36,787 bases of DNA from Synechococcus sp. SB0668_bin_13 (GCA_009836025.1 VXWH01000133.1:1-36787), one strand, 5' to 3'; positions 25,833 to 34,621 are shown, counted from the first letter of the stretch. Made by a program: numbers and translations. The notes: a model not told the origin generated them from the sequence alone.

Positions 25833-25942
25833 AATGTGTAGTAGTCGCTGTACCGTTCGATGCCAATGGAGCGGTAGCCCACTGCCTCCGCTGCCGCAAT
25901 GGTGGATCTGGAGCCCATGAAGAGATCCACCACGATGCCCTC
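25820..25942 (-). pseudogene. C-terminal fragment of a second DNA methyltransferase
   Basis: The minus-strand frame reads VVDLFMGSRSTIAAAEAVGY then RSIGIERYSDYYTLAEF and stop. This is the SAM-binding motif I and following segment of an N4/N6-type methylase (normally D-P/L-F-x-GSG-T), with GSR where GSG is usual. The stop TGA is part of the repeat copy D terminal repeat. The N-terminal part is missing. It is different from the intact methyltransferase at 20191. Confidence 0.65.
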
Positions 25943-26321
25943 ACTCTTCGGAGTAGAGGGCCAGTTCCCCATGCTTGAGCACCTCCACGGCAGGTTGATT
26001 GGCGGCGGTGCGGCTGGAGCCGCGCAACAGGACCCGGCAGCGGGCCACCGGTTTCCGCATCCCGAAGGGCTTCACCAGGTAATCGTCTGCTCCCGCCTCC
26101 AGGCCCACCACGCGGTCGGTTTCCGAGTCCTTGGCGCTCACGATCAAGATGGGCGTGGTGAAGCCCCGACGGCGGAGGTAACGGCAGAAATCCAGACCAT
26201 GGACACCTGGCATCATCAAGATCCAGGAGGATCAGGTCAAACCCGCTGGTCTCCAGGGTGTCCTGAAAATGGTCCGGGGCCGCATTGCCGTGCGCCACAG
26301 CATCCACCAGAAATCCCTCAG
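25941..26321 (-). pseudogene. Response-regulator receiver remnant (OmpR-type)
   Basis: EGFLVDAVAHGNAA and FDLILLDL are in one frame. After one extra base near 26217 the next frame continues MMPGVHGLDFCRYLRRRGFT, then ILIVSAKDSETDRVVGLEAG and ADDYLVKPFG. The phospho-acceptor Asp (LLDL), Ser/Ala switch and KPF lysine are all readable. The N-terminal strand and the DNA-binding domain are gone: the frame ends ALYSEE and joins the methyltransferase fragment. Pseudogene by truncation and frameshift. Confidence 0.75.
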
Positions 26322-26393
26322 GTGCTCAACCCGGAATCAGCCTGGCTGAGCCGCCACTCCAGAACTGCTGATCCCGTTAGTAATGCCAAGGGA

Positions 26394-26864
26394 TCAGCGG
26401 CGGGTTTCAAAAAAGTCGAAGTCCGCCGCGGTAAAGGTGCCCGCCTCCACTTGCCCCATGAGGTCCTCCAGTTGTTTCCAGAGCCCGGCGCCAGTGGCTA
26501 CAGCCAGAAGAAGCGCCAGGAAAAAGCTGCCCCCCGCCCCGAAGCCGAACACTTGCAGTCCAGCGCCAATGAACAGGATGGTCCCCACCACGATGCCGCC
26601 ATAGGGAAGCACCGTTGTGAAGCGCCCCAGGGGCAAGAGGGGCAGACGATCCTGCTTCCAATCCTCCAGCCGTTGTCTGACCTGGCGCGCAAAGGTCAAC
26701 CCACACAACAAGGCCACCACCAAGCCAATCCCGCTGAGGGCATAGGGCGGTTGGCTCTGCCAGTAGGGCTGGGCATTCAGGAGCACGTCCAGTTGCTCCT
26801 GGAACGCTGGACTCACCACATCTTCACCCACAGTGTCGCTCCAGTGGGTTGCAGTGTAGGGCAA
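26394..26864 (-). CDS. Conserved membrane protein of unknown function
   Basis: Up to 156 aa. Three hydrophobic stretches: YALSGIGLVVALLCGLTF (about 41-58), VLPYGGIVVGTILFIGAGL (about 85-103) and a Gly-rich one up to about 127. A basic segment lies between the first two and an acidic amphipathic tail follows. I do not recognise a named family. The only upstream start is TTG 26864 (24 bp after the kinase gene stop); a GTG at residue 12 is an alternative. Probably co-transcribed with the ABC1 kinase gene. Confidence 0.7.
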   Translation of the reverse strand: MPYTATHWSDTVGEDVVSPAFQEQLDVLLNAQPYWQSQPPYALSGIGLVVALLCGLTFARQVRQRLEDWKQDRLPLLPLGRFTTVLPYGGIVVGTILFIGAGLQVFGFGAGGSFFLALLLAVATGAGLWKQLEDLMGQVEAGTFTAADFDFFETRR

Positions 26865-26888
26865 CCCGGTGCAGGCGGAGGTGACCCC

Positions 26889-28601
26889 TCAGACAGCCAG
26901 GGGATTCAGGCGCTTCCAGAGGGACTGGGCCAGGCCCTTGGCCACGTCGGCAGCACCAAAGTGACGCTGCAACAGATTCAGCAGACCCACAAAATCCTGC
27001 GTCTGCAAGCGATCATCCCGCACCAGGGTTTGCAGCAGGCGCTGGCGCAGCATCCGGCCGTCAGCCGTAAACAGGAGACGCAGGCCCGAACTGGCCAGGG
27101 GCAGCACGTCCTGCCCATCCCCACTGCCACGGGCCACCCTCAACAGGCTGTCCAGCCGCTCCAGCCGCAGCCGCCCCTCCTGGTCAAAGAGCACGTCCAG
27201 CAGCTTGTCCCGCAGCGCCACCGTATCCGCCGCCAGCAATCGCCGCGCCACGTAGGGGTAGGCCACCCCAACAATGCGAAAACCGGGATCCAGCCGCAGG
27301 GCCACGCCCTCCTGACTCACCAGGGCGCGAATGATCAAGGCAAACCGGGCCGGGACCCTGAAGGGATAGTCATACATCAACTCCGAGAAGCGATCCGTCA
27401 CCTGCTTGAAGTTGAAATCGCTCACCGCATTGGCCAGCTTCATGGCCAGCACCTCCTGGAGTGCGGGCACAATGCGTTGCCGATCCACATCGGGCCGCAG
27501 AAAGCCCAGTCGGATAAAATCGTCGGTCAGGCTCTCATAGTCTTTATTGATCAGGTGAATGATGGAGTCGGTGATGATCAGGCGGTCGTCCTGACTGATC
27601 TCGTCCATCATGCCGAAGTCCACGTAGCCCAGATGGCCCTTATCGCCTGTACGGCCAGGCAGGGCAATCAGATTGCCCGGGTGGGGGTCCGCATGGAAGA
27701 AGCCGTGCTCCAGCAACTGCTCCAGCCCCGCTGTCACGCCCGTGCGAATCAAGGCGGTGGGATCCAGGCCATGGCGGCGCAATTCGTCCGGATCCCGAAG
27801 CTTGGGGCCTTCCAGCCAGACGGTGGTGAGAACCCGCTGGCCGCTGTGGCTGCCAACCACCGCTGGCGCCACCACCGTTGGGTTATCGCGGAACTGCTGG
27901 GCAAAGCGGCGGGCGTGATGGGCCTCGGCCTCGTAGTCGATCTCCTCAAACAGCTTGCTGCCGAACTCGTCCACAATGGCCACCAGGCCATCCCCCAGGT
28001 TGAGGGGTAGTGCCGGGCCAAACACCATGGCAAGAAGCCGTAGCAACACCAGATCCCGGCGGATTACCGCCTCCAGGCCAGGCCGCTGCACCTTCACCGC
28101 AACCCAGAGTCCGTTGCTGAGTTGCGCCTTGTAAACCTGCCCCAACGAGGCCGCGGCAACGGGCTCCTGGGGAAAACTGCGGAACAGCTTGTTCACGGTC
28201 TGCCCCAGGTCTGTTTCCACCATGTCCCTTGCGGCATTCAGGGGGAAGGGCGGCAGTTGATCCTGTAGCTTGATAAGTTGGTCCAGCCAGGCGCTGGGGA
28301 TCAAATCGGGGCGGGTGGAGAGGGCCTGGCCCACCTTGATGAAGCAGGGTCCCAGTTGGGTGAGGGTTTTCAACACCGTCTGGGCCAAGCGGCTCTGGAC
28401 CGCGTGATCCGTGCTGCTCCCTCGCGTCACCAGCCGCACCGCCAGTCCGGTAAAATGCAGCAGCAGCACCAGAAGACGGCTGATCAACCGCCATGGCCGC
28501 AGCAGCAGCCAGAGCAGATCCCTGCCGTGGTCATAACGCAGTGGCTGCTCGCTCTGAGGTACGGAAGAGGCCAAGGCACGTTTGCCCAACACACGCGCCA
28601 T
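26889..28601 (-). CDS. ABC1/UbiB (AarF) family protein kinase-like
   Basis: 570 aa from ATG 28601 (MARVLGKRALASS); the frame stays open far upstream but there it covers the mscS gene on the other strand. The ABC1 signature KxGQ is present as FIKVGQALSTRPDLIP, the Ala-rich loop is AAASLGQVYKAQL, the catalytic Lys is in VAVKVQRPG, and FFHADPHPGNL with YVDFGMMDEI gives the metal-binding residues. C-terminal helices follow. Members act on prenyl-quinone and tocopherol pathways or the stress response of thylakoids. An intact gene. Confidence 0.93.
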   Translation of the reverse strand: MARVLGKRALASSVPQSEQPLRYDHGRDLLWLLLRPWRLISRLLVLLLHFTGLAVRLVTRGSSTDHAVQSRLAQTVLKTLTQLGPCFIKVGQALSTRPDLIPSAWLDQLIKLQDQLPPFPLNAARDMVETDLGQTVNKLFRSFPQEPVAAASLGQVYKAQLSNGLWVAVKVQRPGLEAVIRRDLVLLRLLAMVFGPALPLNLGDGLVAIVDEFGSKLFEEIDYEAEAHHARRFAQQFRDNPTVVAPAVVGSHSGQRVLTTVWLEGPKLRDPDELRRHGLDPTALIRTGVTAGLEQLLEHGFFHADPHPGNLIALPGRTGDKGHLGYVDFGMMDEISQDDRLIITDSIIHLINKDYESLTDDFIRLGFLRPDVDRQRIVPALQEVLAMKLANAVSDFNFKQVTDRFSELMYDYPFRVPARFALIIRALVSQEGVALRLDPGFRIVGVAYPYVARRLLAADTVALRDKLLDVLFDQEGRLRLERLDSLLRVARGSGDGQDVLPLASSGLRLLFTADGRMLRQRLLQTLVRDDRLQTQDFVGLLNLLQRHFGAADVAKGLAQSLWKRLNPLAV

Positions 28602-28721
28602 GAGCCTAAAAAATTTCCCCTGATTTTGCCGGGCATTCCCAAGCACGGGCAGGGTGCGGGCAACGAAGTGGATGGGCCTGCGGTGCGGGGATAGCCTGAG
28701 GGGTGATTCCTCTGCGATTCC

Positions 28722-29813
28722 ATGGTCACCCAAGAGTTTATGGTCGCCTTGCCCATAGCGGTGGCGAAGCTGCTGGTCGGGCTGTTTGTGGTTTGGCTGC
28801 TGGGGCGCATCTGCTTGCCCATAGCAACCCGGCTCGTCCGCAGAACAGCCACCACCGTCGATGACTTCATCGTCAAGGCAGCCTATAGGGGCCTGATGCC
28901 CGTGTTGTTCATGATGGTGGTGGTCTGGGCTTGGGAAGGGATTCCCTATGAAGGCATTGCCGACCGGATCGTTACAGCCCTGGCCGGGCTGGTGACCACA
29001 GTGGTGCTTGTGCAGGCCATCAACCGCATCCTGATGCGGCTGCTCACCGGTGCTTTCCAGCGAATCGCCAGGGATAGGGATGACGATGCCGGTCTCGAGG
29101 TGCTCACAGCCCTGAAACCCATGCTGCGGGCTTTGGTCTGGGTGCTGGGCGGGGTCATCTACCTGCAGTCCCTCGGTGTCCCCCTTGGCGCCCTGTGGGC
29201 ATTGCTGAGCGCTGGCGGCATCGGCGCCGGCCTGGCGCTCCAGAAACCCGTGGCGGAGTTCTTTGAATACATCTACATCCTGCTGGACAAACCGTTCCGC
29301 AGTGGAGATTTTCTCCATGTTGGCGACAGCGGCACCTGGGCCAAGGTGGAGCAGGTGGGCATCCACTCCACGCGGCTGCGCAGTGTGGACGGTGAACTGG
29401 TGGTGATGACCAACTCATCCCTGGCCAGTCAAACCCTCTCCAATTACACCGTGATGGAGCGCCGCCGCCGCATCTACCGCTTTGGCGTCACCTACAACAC
29501 CCCCCCCCAGGTGCTGAAGCGGATCCCCACCATGGCAAGAAAGATTGTGGAGGGGGTAAAGGATGCTGACTTCGACCGTTGTCACTTCGTGGAATTTGGC
29601 GCCAGCAGTCTGGATTTCGAGCTCTGCTACAACATCCCCACCAGTGATTACGTGGCGGCCCTTGATGCCCAGCAGCAGGTGAACGTGGCCCTGGTGCAGA
29701 TGTTCGCGGAGCAGGGCATTGAGTTTGCCTTCCCCACCCGCACCCTCTATCTCAACCATGCAGACCAGACTGGGGAAGCCGGCTCAACCAGAGAGCATGG
29801 GCAAGGACAATAG
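28722..29813 (+). CDS. mscS: Small-conductance mechanosensitive channel (MscS family)
   Basis: 363 aa. The N-terminus has four hydrophobic segments (about 8-28, 59-74, 82-100 and 123-145), and the pore helix carries the Gly/Ala-rich motif LLSAGGIGAGLALQKPVAEF. The beta domain contains PFRSGDFLHVGDSGTWAKVEQVGIHSTRLR and the C-terminal alpha/beta part ends with EFAFPTRTLYL. It protects cells from hypo-osmotic shock; a family role. It is divergent from the ABC1 gene (120 bp) and convergent with a 58-aa gene 3 bp away. Confidence 0.93.
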   Translation: MVTQEFMVALPIAVAKLLVGLFVVWLLGRICLPIATRLVRRTATTVDDFIVKAAYRGLMPVLFMMVVVWAWEGIPYEGIADRIVTALAGLVTTVVLVQAINRILMRLLTGAFQRIARDRDDDAGLEVLTALKPMLRALVWVLGGVIYLQSLGVPLGALWALLSAGGIGAGLALQKPVAEFFEYIYILLDKPFRSGDFLHVGDSGTWAKVEQVGIHSTRLRSVDGELVVMTNSSLASQTLSNYTVMERRRRIYRFGVTYNTPPQVLKRIPTMARKIVEGVKDADFDRCHFVEFGASSLDFELCYNIPTSDYVAALDAQQQVNVALVQMFAEQGIEFAFPTRTLYLNHADQTGEAGSTREHGQGQ

Positions 29814-29816
29814 TCC

Positions 29817-29993
29817 TCAGCCGTGCCCAGGCATCCGGGCGCGACTCACCAGCAGGGCAAACCACAGGCAAACCACCACAACGGCAAACGCCACCCCGGC
29901 GCCAATCCCCAGATGGACCATCAACCGCGGAACCACCTGGGGAACGATGACAACCCCTGCCAGGGGAAGGAGTTTGAACAAGGTGTTGTTCAT
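29817..29993 (-). CDS. Small hydrophobic membrane peptide, 58 aa
   Basis: Starts MNNTLFKLLPLAGVVIVPQV and ends RARMPGHG. There are two hydrophobic stretches: about 5-18 and 27-49 (GIGAGVAFAVVVVCLWFALLV). The ATG at 29993 and stop at 29817 fit neatly between the mscS stop (29813) and the DUF4912 gene stop (30057). It is downstream of the DUF4912 gene on the same strand, 63 bp after its stop. The function is unknown; the coding call rests on hydrophobic pattern and placement. Confidence 0.55.
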   Translation of the reverse strand: MNNTLFKLLPLAGVVIVPQVVPRLMVHLGIGAGVAFAVVVVCLWFALLVSRARMPGHG

Positions 29994-30056
29994 GGAAGAT
30001 GTGAAGATCTGGAGGCTGCCCCCATTCTGGCAGCCTCCGATCCAGTTGGGTTGGCC

Positions 30057-31235
30057 CTAGAACCACTCCCCGACAGCATCTGCGGCGGTGTTGGTGTTGT
30101 CACAGGGGGTTGTGCGCTGGAACGCCATGGTGACCTCACGCTTCTGCTCCCCATCGGCGGCCACTGCCTTGATGGCGTAGTGCTGCTGGCCGTCGCGGAA
30201 CGGCACCTGGATGCGGAAGGTGCCTTCCGGGGTGAGCGGCACCGGCTCGTCGCCGACGGTAAGAGACGCGGAAGGATCCGTGGCGCCATAGACAATGAGT
30301 TCGGCGTCAGCCACCAGCCAGAAGGAGCGCTGGCGCGCCATACCGGCGCCAGAGTCCGTGCGACCACTGGCCCAGACGCCAGCGGCGGAATCGGAGAAGC
30401 CAGCTTTCTCCTCCTGCAATCCAAGCTCGTGCAACGGTTGCTGGAAGACTTCCGATCCTTGCCGCTTCAGGGAGAAGCCAGTGGCCACCTGATAAAGACG
30501 CTCGTGGATGGTGCTATCCAGAGGGGCTTCTTCCGGGGTGGGCAGAGGGATTGGGGTGGCCGTATCCAGGGAAAACGGCACAAACTGATCCAGAATTTGC
30601 TCGCTGGGCTTGGCCGCAGGAACCCTTGCCTTGGCGGAGAACGCTACGGATAGCCAACCGGCATCTTCAAGACGGAAACCCAGCTCAACCCGGTAGTCAC
30701 GGTTGCTGAGGGGCATCGGCACATGCCAATCCGCCGCGTTTGCATCCACGGGCACCTCCTGCAGGGTGTGGGGGTGGGCAGCGCCATTGCCCATCCCTGT
30801 CACGTCACTTACCCGCAGGCAAAGCTGCTGCGCTCCAGCCGCCTCGGCGGCTTTGCGTGTTTCCGGGGAGATCTCCCAGAAGACGTAACCCCACTCGGGG
30901 TCGCGGGGCAGGAAGACGACACGGTCGTTGCCCTGGGGAGACGACCCGTCTGGGTCAGACTGAGGCTGGGGCGCAGATCCCTCTGGGACGGCAGCGCTGG
31001 GTGGAGTCTGAGGGACAACAGCGTTGTCCATGGTCTGCAGGGATGCAGACCCTTGGGATTCAGGGTCTTCGGAAGGCGCCGGGGATGCCTCCGCGCCTGG
31101 ATGCTGGCCAATCGCTTGAACCAGAGCCTGCTTGCTCTTACGGCTATAGAGGCTGATGCCCAGTTGGCTGGCAATGGCGCGCAGTTGCCTCAGGGTGAGG
31201 CGTGCCAAGGAGGAGAGAGGAGCAAGGTCGGCCAT
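30057..31235 (-). CDS. DUF4912 domain protein with N-terminal SAP/Rho-like motif
   Basis: 392 aa. Residues about 10-45 (LTLRQLRAIASQLGISLYSR then KSKQALVQAI) look like a Rho-N/SAP nucleic-acid-binding helix pair. A low-complexity Pro/Ser/Gln linker (about 46-100) follows. The DUF4912 core starts near 108 with RDPEWGYVFWEIS and includes LCLRVSDVTG, YRVELGFR and a second beta segment SFWLVADAELIVYGATDPSA. This family is common in cyanobacteria and its function is not known. An upstream 11-bp inverted repeat separates it from cpcG. Confidence 0.88.
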   Translation of the reverse strand: MADLAPLSSLARLTLRQLRAIASQLGISLYSRKSKQALVQAIGQHPGAEASPAPSEDPESQGSASLQTMDNAVVPQTPPSAAVPEGSAPQPQSDPDGSSPQGNDRVVFLPRDPEWGYVFWEISPETRKAAEAAGAQQLCLRVSDVTGMGNGAAHPHTLQEVPVDANAADWHVPMPLSNRDYRVELGFRLEDAGWLSVAFSAKARVPAAKPSEQILDQFVPFSLDTATPIPLPTPEEAPLDSTIHERLYQVATGFSLKRQGSEVFQQPLHELGLQEEKAGFSDSAAGVWASGRTDSGAGMARQRSFWLVADAELIVYGATDPSASLTVGDEPVPLTPEGTFRIQVPFRDGQQHYAIKAVAADGEQKREVTMAFQRTTPCDNTNTAADAVGEWF

Positions 31236-31252
31236 CTCTAAAGAAATGCTTT

Positions 31253-31329
31253 GGGATCACTGTGGAGGAGGCTCTCCAAAACCACAAGCCTTCATGCCCA
31301 GCCGGTGAGGCTTTCCTGACAGTGATCCC
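31253..31329. repeat. Perfect 11-bp inverted repeat between cpcG and the DUF4912 gene
   Basis: GGGATCACTGT (31253-31263) and ACAGTGATCCC (31319-31329) are exact complements 55 bp apart. The space between contains a further weak pairing (GAGGCT at 31268-31273 with AGGCTTTCC at 31307-31315). On the minus strand this lies after the cpcG stop and before the DUF4912 start, so it could be a terminator, an attenuator or a leader structure. No T-run follows. Confidence 0.5.
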
Positions 31330-31385
31330 CAGACCCGATCCCGGGTCCCTTGCTTTGTCCGCAGGGCCTCAATCCTGACAACCCC

Positions 31386-32147
31386 TCACACCTTGCGATA
31401 GCGCACCTTGCTCATGTAGTCGAAGGATGTGTTGGTGCTGCCACCAGCAACACACCGGGTTGCGCCCACGGCGCTCACCCAGGCGCGGTAGTCGTTGGGG
31501 TTGCCGCCACGACTTGCAGCAGCGCGGGAAGGCAGCTTTCTGGCAGAGGCGCCGGTGGAAAACACGGCCTTGGGGAAGCCCAGAATACCGCGCCAGTAAG
31601 ACTCGTAGCGAGGAGACTTGATGTTGAACGGCGTTTCTCCCAGCTCCCGCCCCGGCAGCACCCGGCGGCGCTGATAGGGGACCGTGTCGTAGCCGAAATT
31701 GTCGATGTACTCCTGGGAATCCAGCAGGGCGTCCACCAGGCCCACCAAGCCCTTGTTGCAGATGACGATGGACCAGGCAATGGTTTCCGCCTGGCCATGG
31801 ACATCCCGCCCCAGGACCCGCTGCACCATTTGGGTCACCACCTGGTAGTTGCTGTTAAAGCGGTAGAAGGAGCTTCTGAAGGTGTCCGAGAGCAGAAGGC
31901 CGCGGATGAAATCCCGCACCGTGATCTGGTTGTTGCGCAACTGGGACTCCAGAGAGGCATCCCGGCTGCACTTGAAAGCGTGGAAGAAGATCTGCCGATA
32001 GGCCGCCTCGATGAGGGCGGTGGTGTCGGAATCGCTGAGGACCTGCTGGGTGCTGAAGATGCGCACCTGGTCATCATCAGCCCCCCCGTGGCCTTTCACC
32101 CGGGAATTCTGGGTTTCAAGGGCGTAGTTGAGAAGGGGAAGTGCCAC
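31386..32147 (-). CDS. cpcG: Phycobilisome rod-core linker polypeptide CpcG
   Basis: 253 aa. Joins phycocyanin rods to the allophycocyanin core. The N-terminus [19 protein letters not shown] (start codon GTG 32147) is typical, and the linker domain (PF00427 type, about 20-160) is complete with [40 protein letters not shown] and [27 protein letters not shown] and [17 protein letters not shown] follow. The C-terminal tail is hydrophilic, ending with [13 protein letters not shown]. It lies 108 bp after cpcS on the same strand. Confidence 0.95.
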   Translation of the reverse strand: MALPLLNYALETQNSRVKGHGGADDDQVRIFSTQQVLSDSDTTALIEAAYRQIFFHAFKCSRDASLESQLRNNQITVRDFIRGLLLSDTFRSSFYRFNSNYQVVTQMVQRVLGRDVHGQAETIAWSIVICNKGLVGLVDALLDSQEYIDNFGYDTVPYQRRRVLPGRELGETPFNIKSPRYESYWRGILGFPKAVFSTGASARKLPSRAAASRGGNPNDYRAWVSAVGATRCVAGGSTNTSFDYMSKVRYRKV

Positions 32148-32255
32148 GGGTCACCGGCTCAGTGCGATGTGAATGCTAGAGGACAACCCCCGCAAACATG
32201 ATCGGCAGAGCGCGGTGAAATCACAGTCCTTAACGTTCCACCGGCAAAGTGTTTC

Positions 32256-32855
32256 TCACCAGCCCAGGGCTGCTTGCCGAAGTGCCGCGTCCGGGAGCGG
32301 ACCGGGTGCAGGTTCAGGTCCACTGGAGCCTTCGATCCGGGTTTCAACAGACAAAGACGCCGTGTTGGAGAGCCCCTCCACCGTGCTGGTGCGTAGACGC
32401 ACCTGGGAACTGACAAACCAGAAGCGTTCCCGGCTGCGCATGGTCTCGTAGGTGGTGATCAACTCCAGGCCGTCCTCATCATCCATGCGAAACCGTCCCG
32501 CCACCGTTGCGGTCTCGGCATAGCCACGGTCCCGCAGCAGCTTCCCCTGACGGCCGTGCTCATCGGTGGGAATCAAGGCAAAGACCGTCTCCCCCTGGTG
32601 ATCCTCCCCCGCCCGGTCCCACGCCATGGAACCCAGCCAACGCACATGGCAGCCGCCCTGAACGGCCTCGGGTGGTTCGCCGTGCAGGCGGGCAACGGCC
32701 ACCAGGCGGTCATCCTCCGGGGGCACCGTGACCACTTCAATGTGGCTGACGCCTGCTTCGGTGCGACGGTGGAGCAAGTGATGACTGGTGCGCTGGGAAC
32801 GCCAGCGGCCCGCACTACGGGCAAAGAAGACCATGGCGTTGGGAATGGACTCCAC
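32256..32855 (-). CDS. cpcS: Phycobiliprotein chromophore lyase, CpcS/CpeS family
   Basis: 199 aa. Lipocalin-like lyase that attaches phycocyanobilin to conserved cysteines of phycobiliproteins. Family blocks: GRWRSQRTSHHLLHRRTEAG at 16-35, MAWDRAG, ETVFALIPTD, GKLLRDRGYAE, GRFRMDDEDGLELITTYETM and RERFWFVSSQVRLRTSTV. The start is GTG 32855, supported by a strong AAGGAGG 5 bp upstream (32861-32867) and by alignment of the N-terminus with relatives. The last 30 residues are a Pro-rich extension. Neighbour of cpcG and tRNA-Gln. Confidence 0.93.
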   Translation of the reverse strand: MESIPNAMVFFARSAGRWRSQRTSHHLLHRRTEAGVSHIEVVTVPPEDDRLVAVARLHGEPPEAVQGGCHVRWLGSMAWDRAGEDHQGETVFALIPTDEHGRQGKLLRDRGYAETATVAGRFRMDDEDGLELITTYETMRSRERFWFVSSQVRLRTSTVEGLSNTASLSVETRIEGSSGPEPAPGPLPDAALRQAALGW

Positions 32856-32873
32856 AGTTGCCTCCTTACATAA

Positions 32874-32945
32874 CTGGGCCGCTAGGATTCGAACCTAGGA
32901 ATGGCGGGACCAAAACCCGCTGCCTTACCACTTGGCGACGGCCCA
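32874..32945 (-). tRNA. tRNA-Gln (anticodon TTG)
   Basis: A 72-nt cloverleaf reads clearly on the minus strand. Acceptor stem TGGGCCG pairs with CGGCCCA, discriminator G is at 32874, the D arm is CGCCAAGTGGTAAGGC, the anticodon arm GCGGGTTTTGGTCCCGC has TTG in the loop, and the T arm CTAGGTTCGAATCCTAG is perfect. The CCA end is not encoded. It lies between cpcS and ycf45. Confidence 0.95.
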
Positions 32946-32970
32946 CTGCCGGGGTGTTGACGACTTTACT

Positions 32971-34389
32971 TTACACCACATTGCCCTTGCTGCGGAAGCG
33001 CAACAGCAACCGTTCCAGAGCCCTTTGCAACTGGCCTGGGCTGGCGGACTTGATGACGTGAATGGGAACCCCCAAGCCTTTGGCCGCCCGCCGTGCTCCT
33101 GGATCATGGCTGAGGCTGTTGCGCAGGGAGAGCACCACATCAGCCCGATCCACTGTGCGCACCACCTGTACCGGTAGTTGCCGGTCGTCAATCAGTGCAT
33201 TCAGTTGGTGCGGGGTCACGCCGGAGGGATAGATGCGCAGGTGGGTGTCCTGGGCGGCGGGGAGCGCAGGCTGCGCCATGGAAGCCATGGAGGATCCCTC
33301 CGGTTCCCCCAGTCCGGGGGGGCACGGAGAGGGATTCTGCACGTGGAGAACACCCCGTTCATCCAGGCGGCGCACCTGTGACTGGACGGGGCGGTCCCGT
33401 AGCAGGGCATCCACGGTGCGGGCCACGTTCCAATGCACGTGCCAGCAGTCACGGCTGTGCATTTCTACGGCCAGGGGGAAGGTGGGCGGGGCACAGCGCT
33501 CCTGCACCGTTTTCTGCGAGCCGCGGCGGCGGGCCTCTTCGTCCCCCAGGGTGACCGCCTGCAGGCCGCCAATCAGGTCACGGAGGGCGGGATTCTTGAT
33601 CAGGTTGGCCAGTTGATGGCCATGGGCCGTGCCCACCAGTTGCACGCCCCGCTCGGCAATGGTGCGGGCTGCCCAGGCTTCCTGCTCACTGCCGATCTCG
33701 TCAATGACAATCACCTCGGGCATGTGGTTTTCCACCGCCTCGATCATGACCCGGTGCTGATGCTGGGGATCCGGCACCTGCATCCGTCGCGCCCGGCCAA
33801 TGGCCGGGTGGGGAATGTCTCCGTCACCGGCGATTTCGTTGCTGGTGTCGATGACCACAACCCGCCGATCCATCTCGTCAGCCAGCACCCGGGCAATTTC
33901 CCGCAGCACAGTGGTCTTCCCCACACCGGGATACCCCATGATCAGGATGGACTGACTGGATTCCACCAGGTCTCTGACGATGGCCACGGTGCCGTACACA
34001 GCCCGCCCCACGCGACAGGTGAGGCCAATCACCTCTCCCGACCGGTTGCGCATGGCGCTGATGCGGTGCAGGGTCCGCGCAATCCCGGCCCGGTTATCGC
34101 CGCCAAAGCGCCCCACCCGGGCAATGACCCCATCCAATGCCTCCCGGCTGAGGGGAGCGTCCTCCAGGTCCAGCCGCCGGCCCGGATAGCGGGCCTCGGG
34201 AGGACGCCCCAGATCCAGCACCACCTCCAGCAGGTCCTGGCGCCGCTCCGCTGAAGCAAGCTGCTGTTGGAGGGACGCCGGCAGCACCGCCAGCAGGCGG
34301 TCCAGATCATCGGTGACCCGCTGCTCGCGGATGGTGATGGGCTGGAGGAGTCTGGGCTGGCCAGGGGCACAGGGGACTGGCGCGGCCAT
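32971..34389 (-). CDS. ycf45: Ycf45 / SpoIIIAA-type ATPase
   Basis: 472 aa. The ATPase domain has Walker A MGYPGVGKTT (about 150-159), VVVIDTSNEIAGDGDIPH and Walker B VIVIDEIGSEQEAWAARTI, the pattern of the SpoIIIAA/Ycf45 AAA-type family. The C-terminal part (about 380-472) includes LRIYPSGVTPHQLNALIDDR and a basic end; Ycf45 proteins often carry an R3H-type C-terminus, which was not confirmed here. The function in cyanobacteria is not established. ATG 34389 is well placed. Confidence 0.9.
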   Translation of the reverse strand: MAAPVPCAPGQPRLLQPITIREQRVTDDLDRLLAVLPASLQQQLASAERRQDLLEVVLDLGRPPEARYPGRRLDLEDAPLSREALDGVIARVGRFGGDNRAGIARTLHRISAMRNRSGEVIGLTCRVGRAVYGTVAIVRDLVESSQSILIMGYPGVGKTTVLREIARVLADEMDRRVVVIDTSNEIAGDGDIPHPAIGRARRMQVPDPQHQHRVMIEAVENHMPEVIVIDEIGSEQEAWAARTIAERGVQLVGTAHGHQLANLIKNPALRDLIGGLQAVTLGDEEARRRGSQKTVQERCAPPTFPLAVEMHSRDCWHVHWNVARTVDALLRDRPVQSQVRRLDERGVLHVQNPSPCPPGLGEPEGSSMASMAQPALPAAQDTHLRIYPSGVTPHQLNALIDDRQLPVQVVRTVDRADVVLSLRNSLSHDPGARRAAKGLGVPIHVIKSASPGQLQRALERLLLRFRSKGNVV

Positions 34390-34428
34390 GGCCGGGAGGG
34401 GGTCACATCTCCAAGTTAAACCCTTGGC

Positions 34429-34444
34429 TCAGCCGGTGGGCTGA
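34429..34444. other. Hairpin upstream of ycf45
   Basis: TCAGCC-GGTG-GGCTGA forms a perfect 6-bp stem with a 4-base loop, about 40 bp before the ycf45 start. The rest of 34390-34621 holds only the heptamer repeat and no visible gene. Confidence 0.3.
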
Positions 34445-34544
34445 AGAGAGCCTGGGCTTGTCCAAAGGCATCACCTTCGTTGGTCATGGCATGGCTGCAG
34501 GAGCAACGGCCGGGAGCCCTGTTGGACGGTCATGGACAGAGGCT

Positions 34545-34574
34545 TGACAGGTGACAGGTGACAGGTGACAGGTG
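34545..34574. repeat. Heptanucleotide tandem repeat (TGACAGG)4
   Basis: Four exact copies of TGACAGG plus two bases. It lies 48 bp before the start of a glycine-rich small gene. Short tandem heptamers are common in cyanobacterial genomes. Confidence 0.85.
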
Positions 34575-34621
34575 TATGTCTGTGGCGCGTTTGGTGGCCT
34601 CGGCAACAGAGGTCGGAACTC

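Noticed and set aside
25899-28010. Long plus-strand frame of 703 codons
   Set aside because: It lies antisense to the ABC1 kinase gene and neighbouring pseudogenes, is rich in His, Gln and Gly as expected for a reverse-frame shadow in GC-rich DNA, and has no recognisable motif.
28602-29366. N-terminal extension of the ABC1 kinase to 825 aa
   Set aside because: The extra 255 codons are antisense to mscS, and kinase similarity begins only near the ATG at 28601.
34545-34574. CRISPR-like array
   Set aside because: A 7-bp tandem repeat with no spacers is not a CRISPR array; no cas gene is present in the window.
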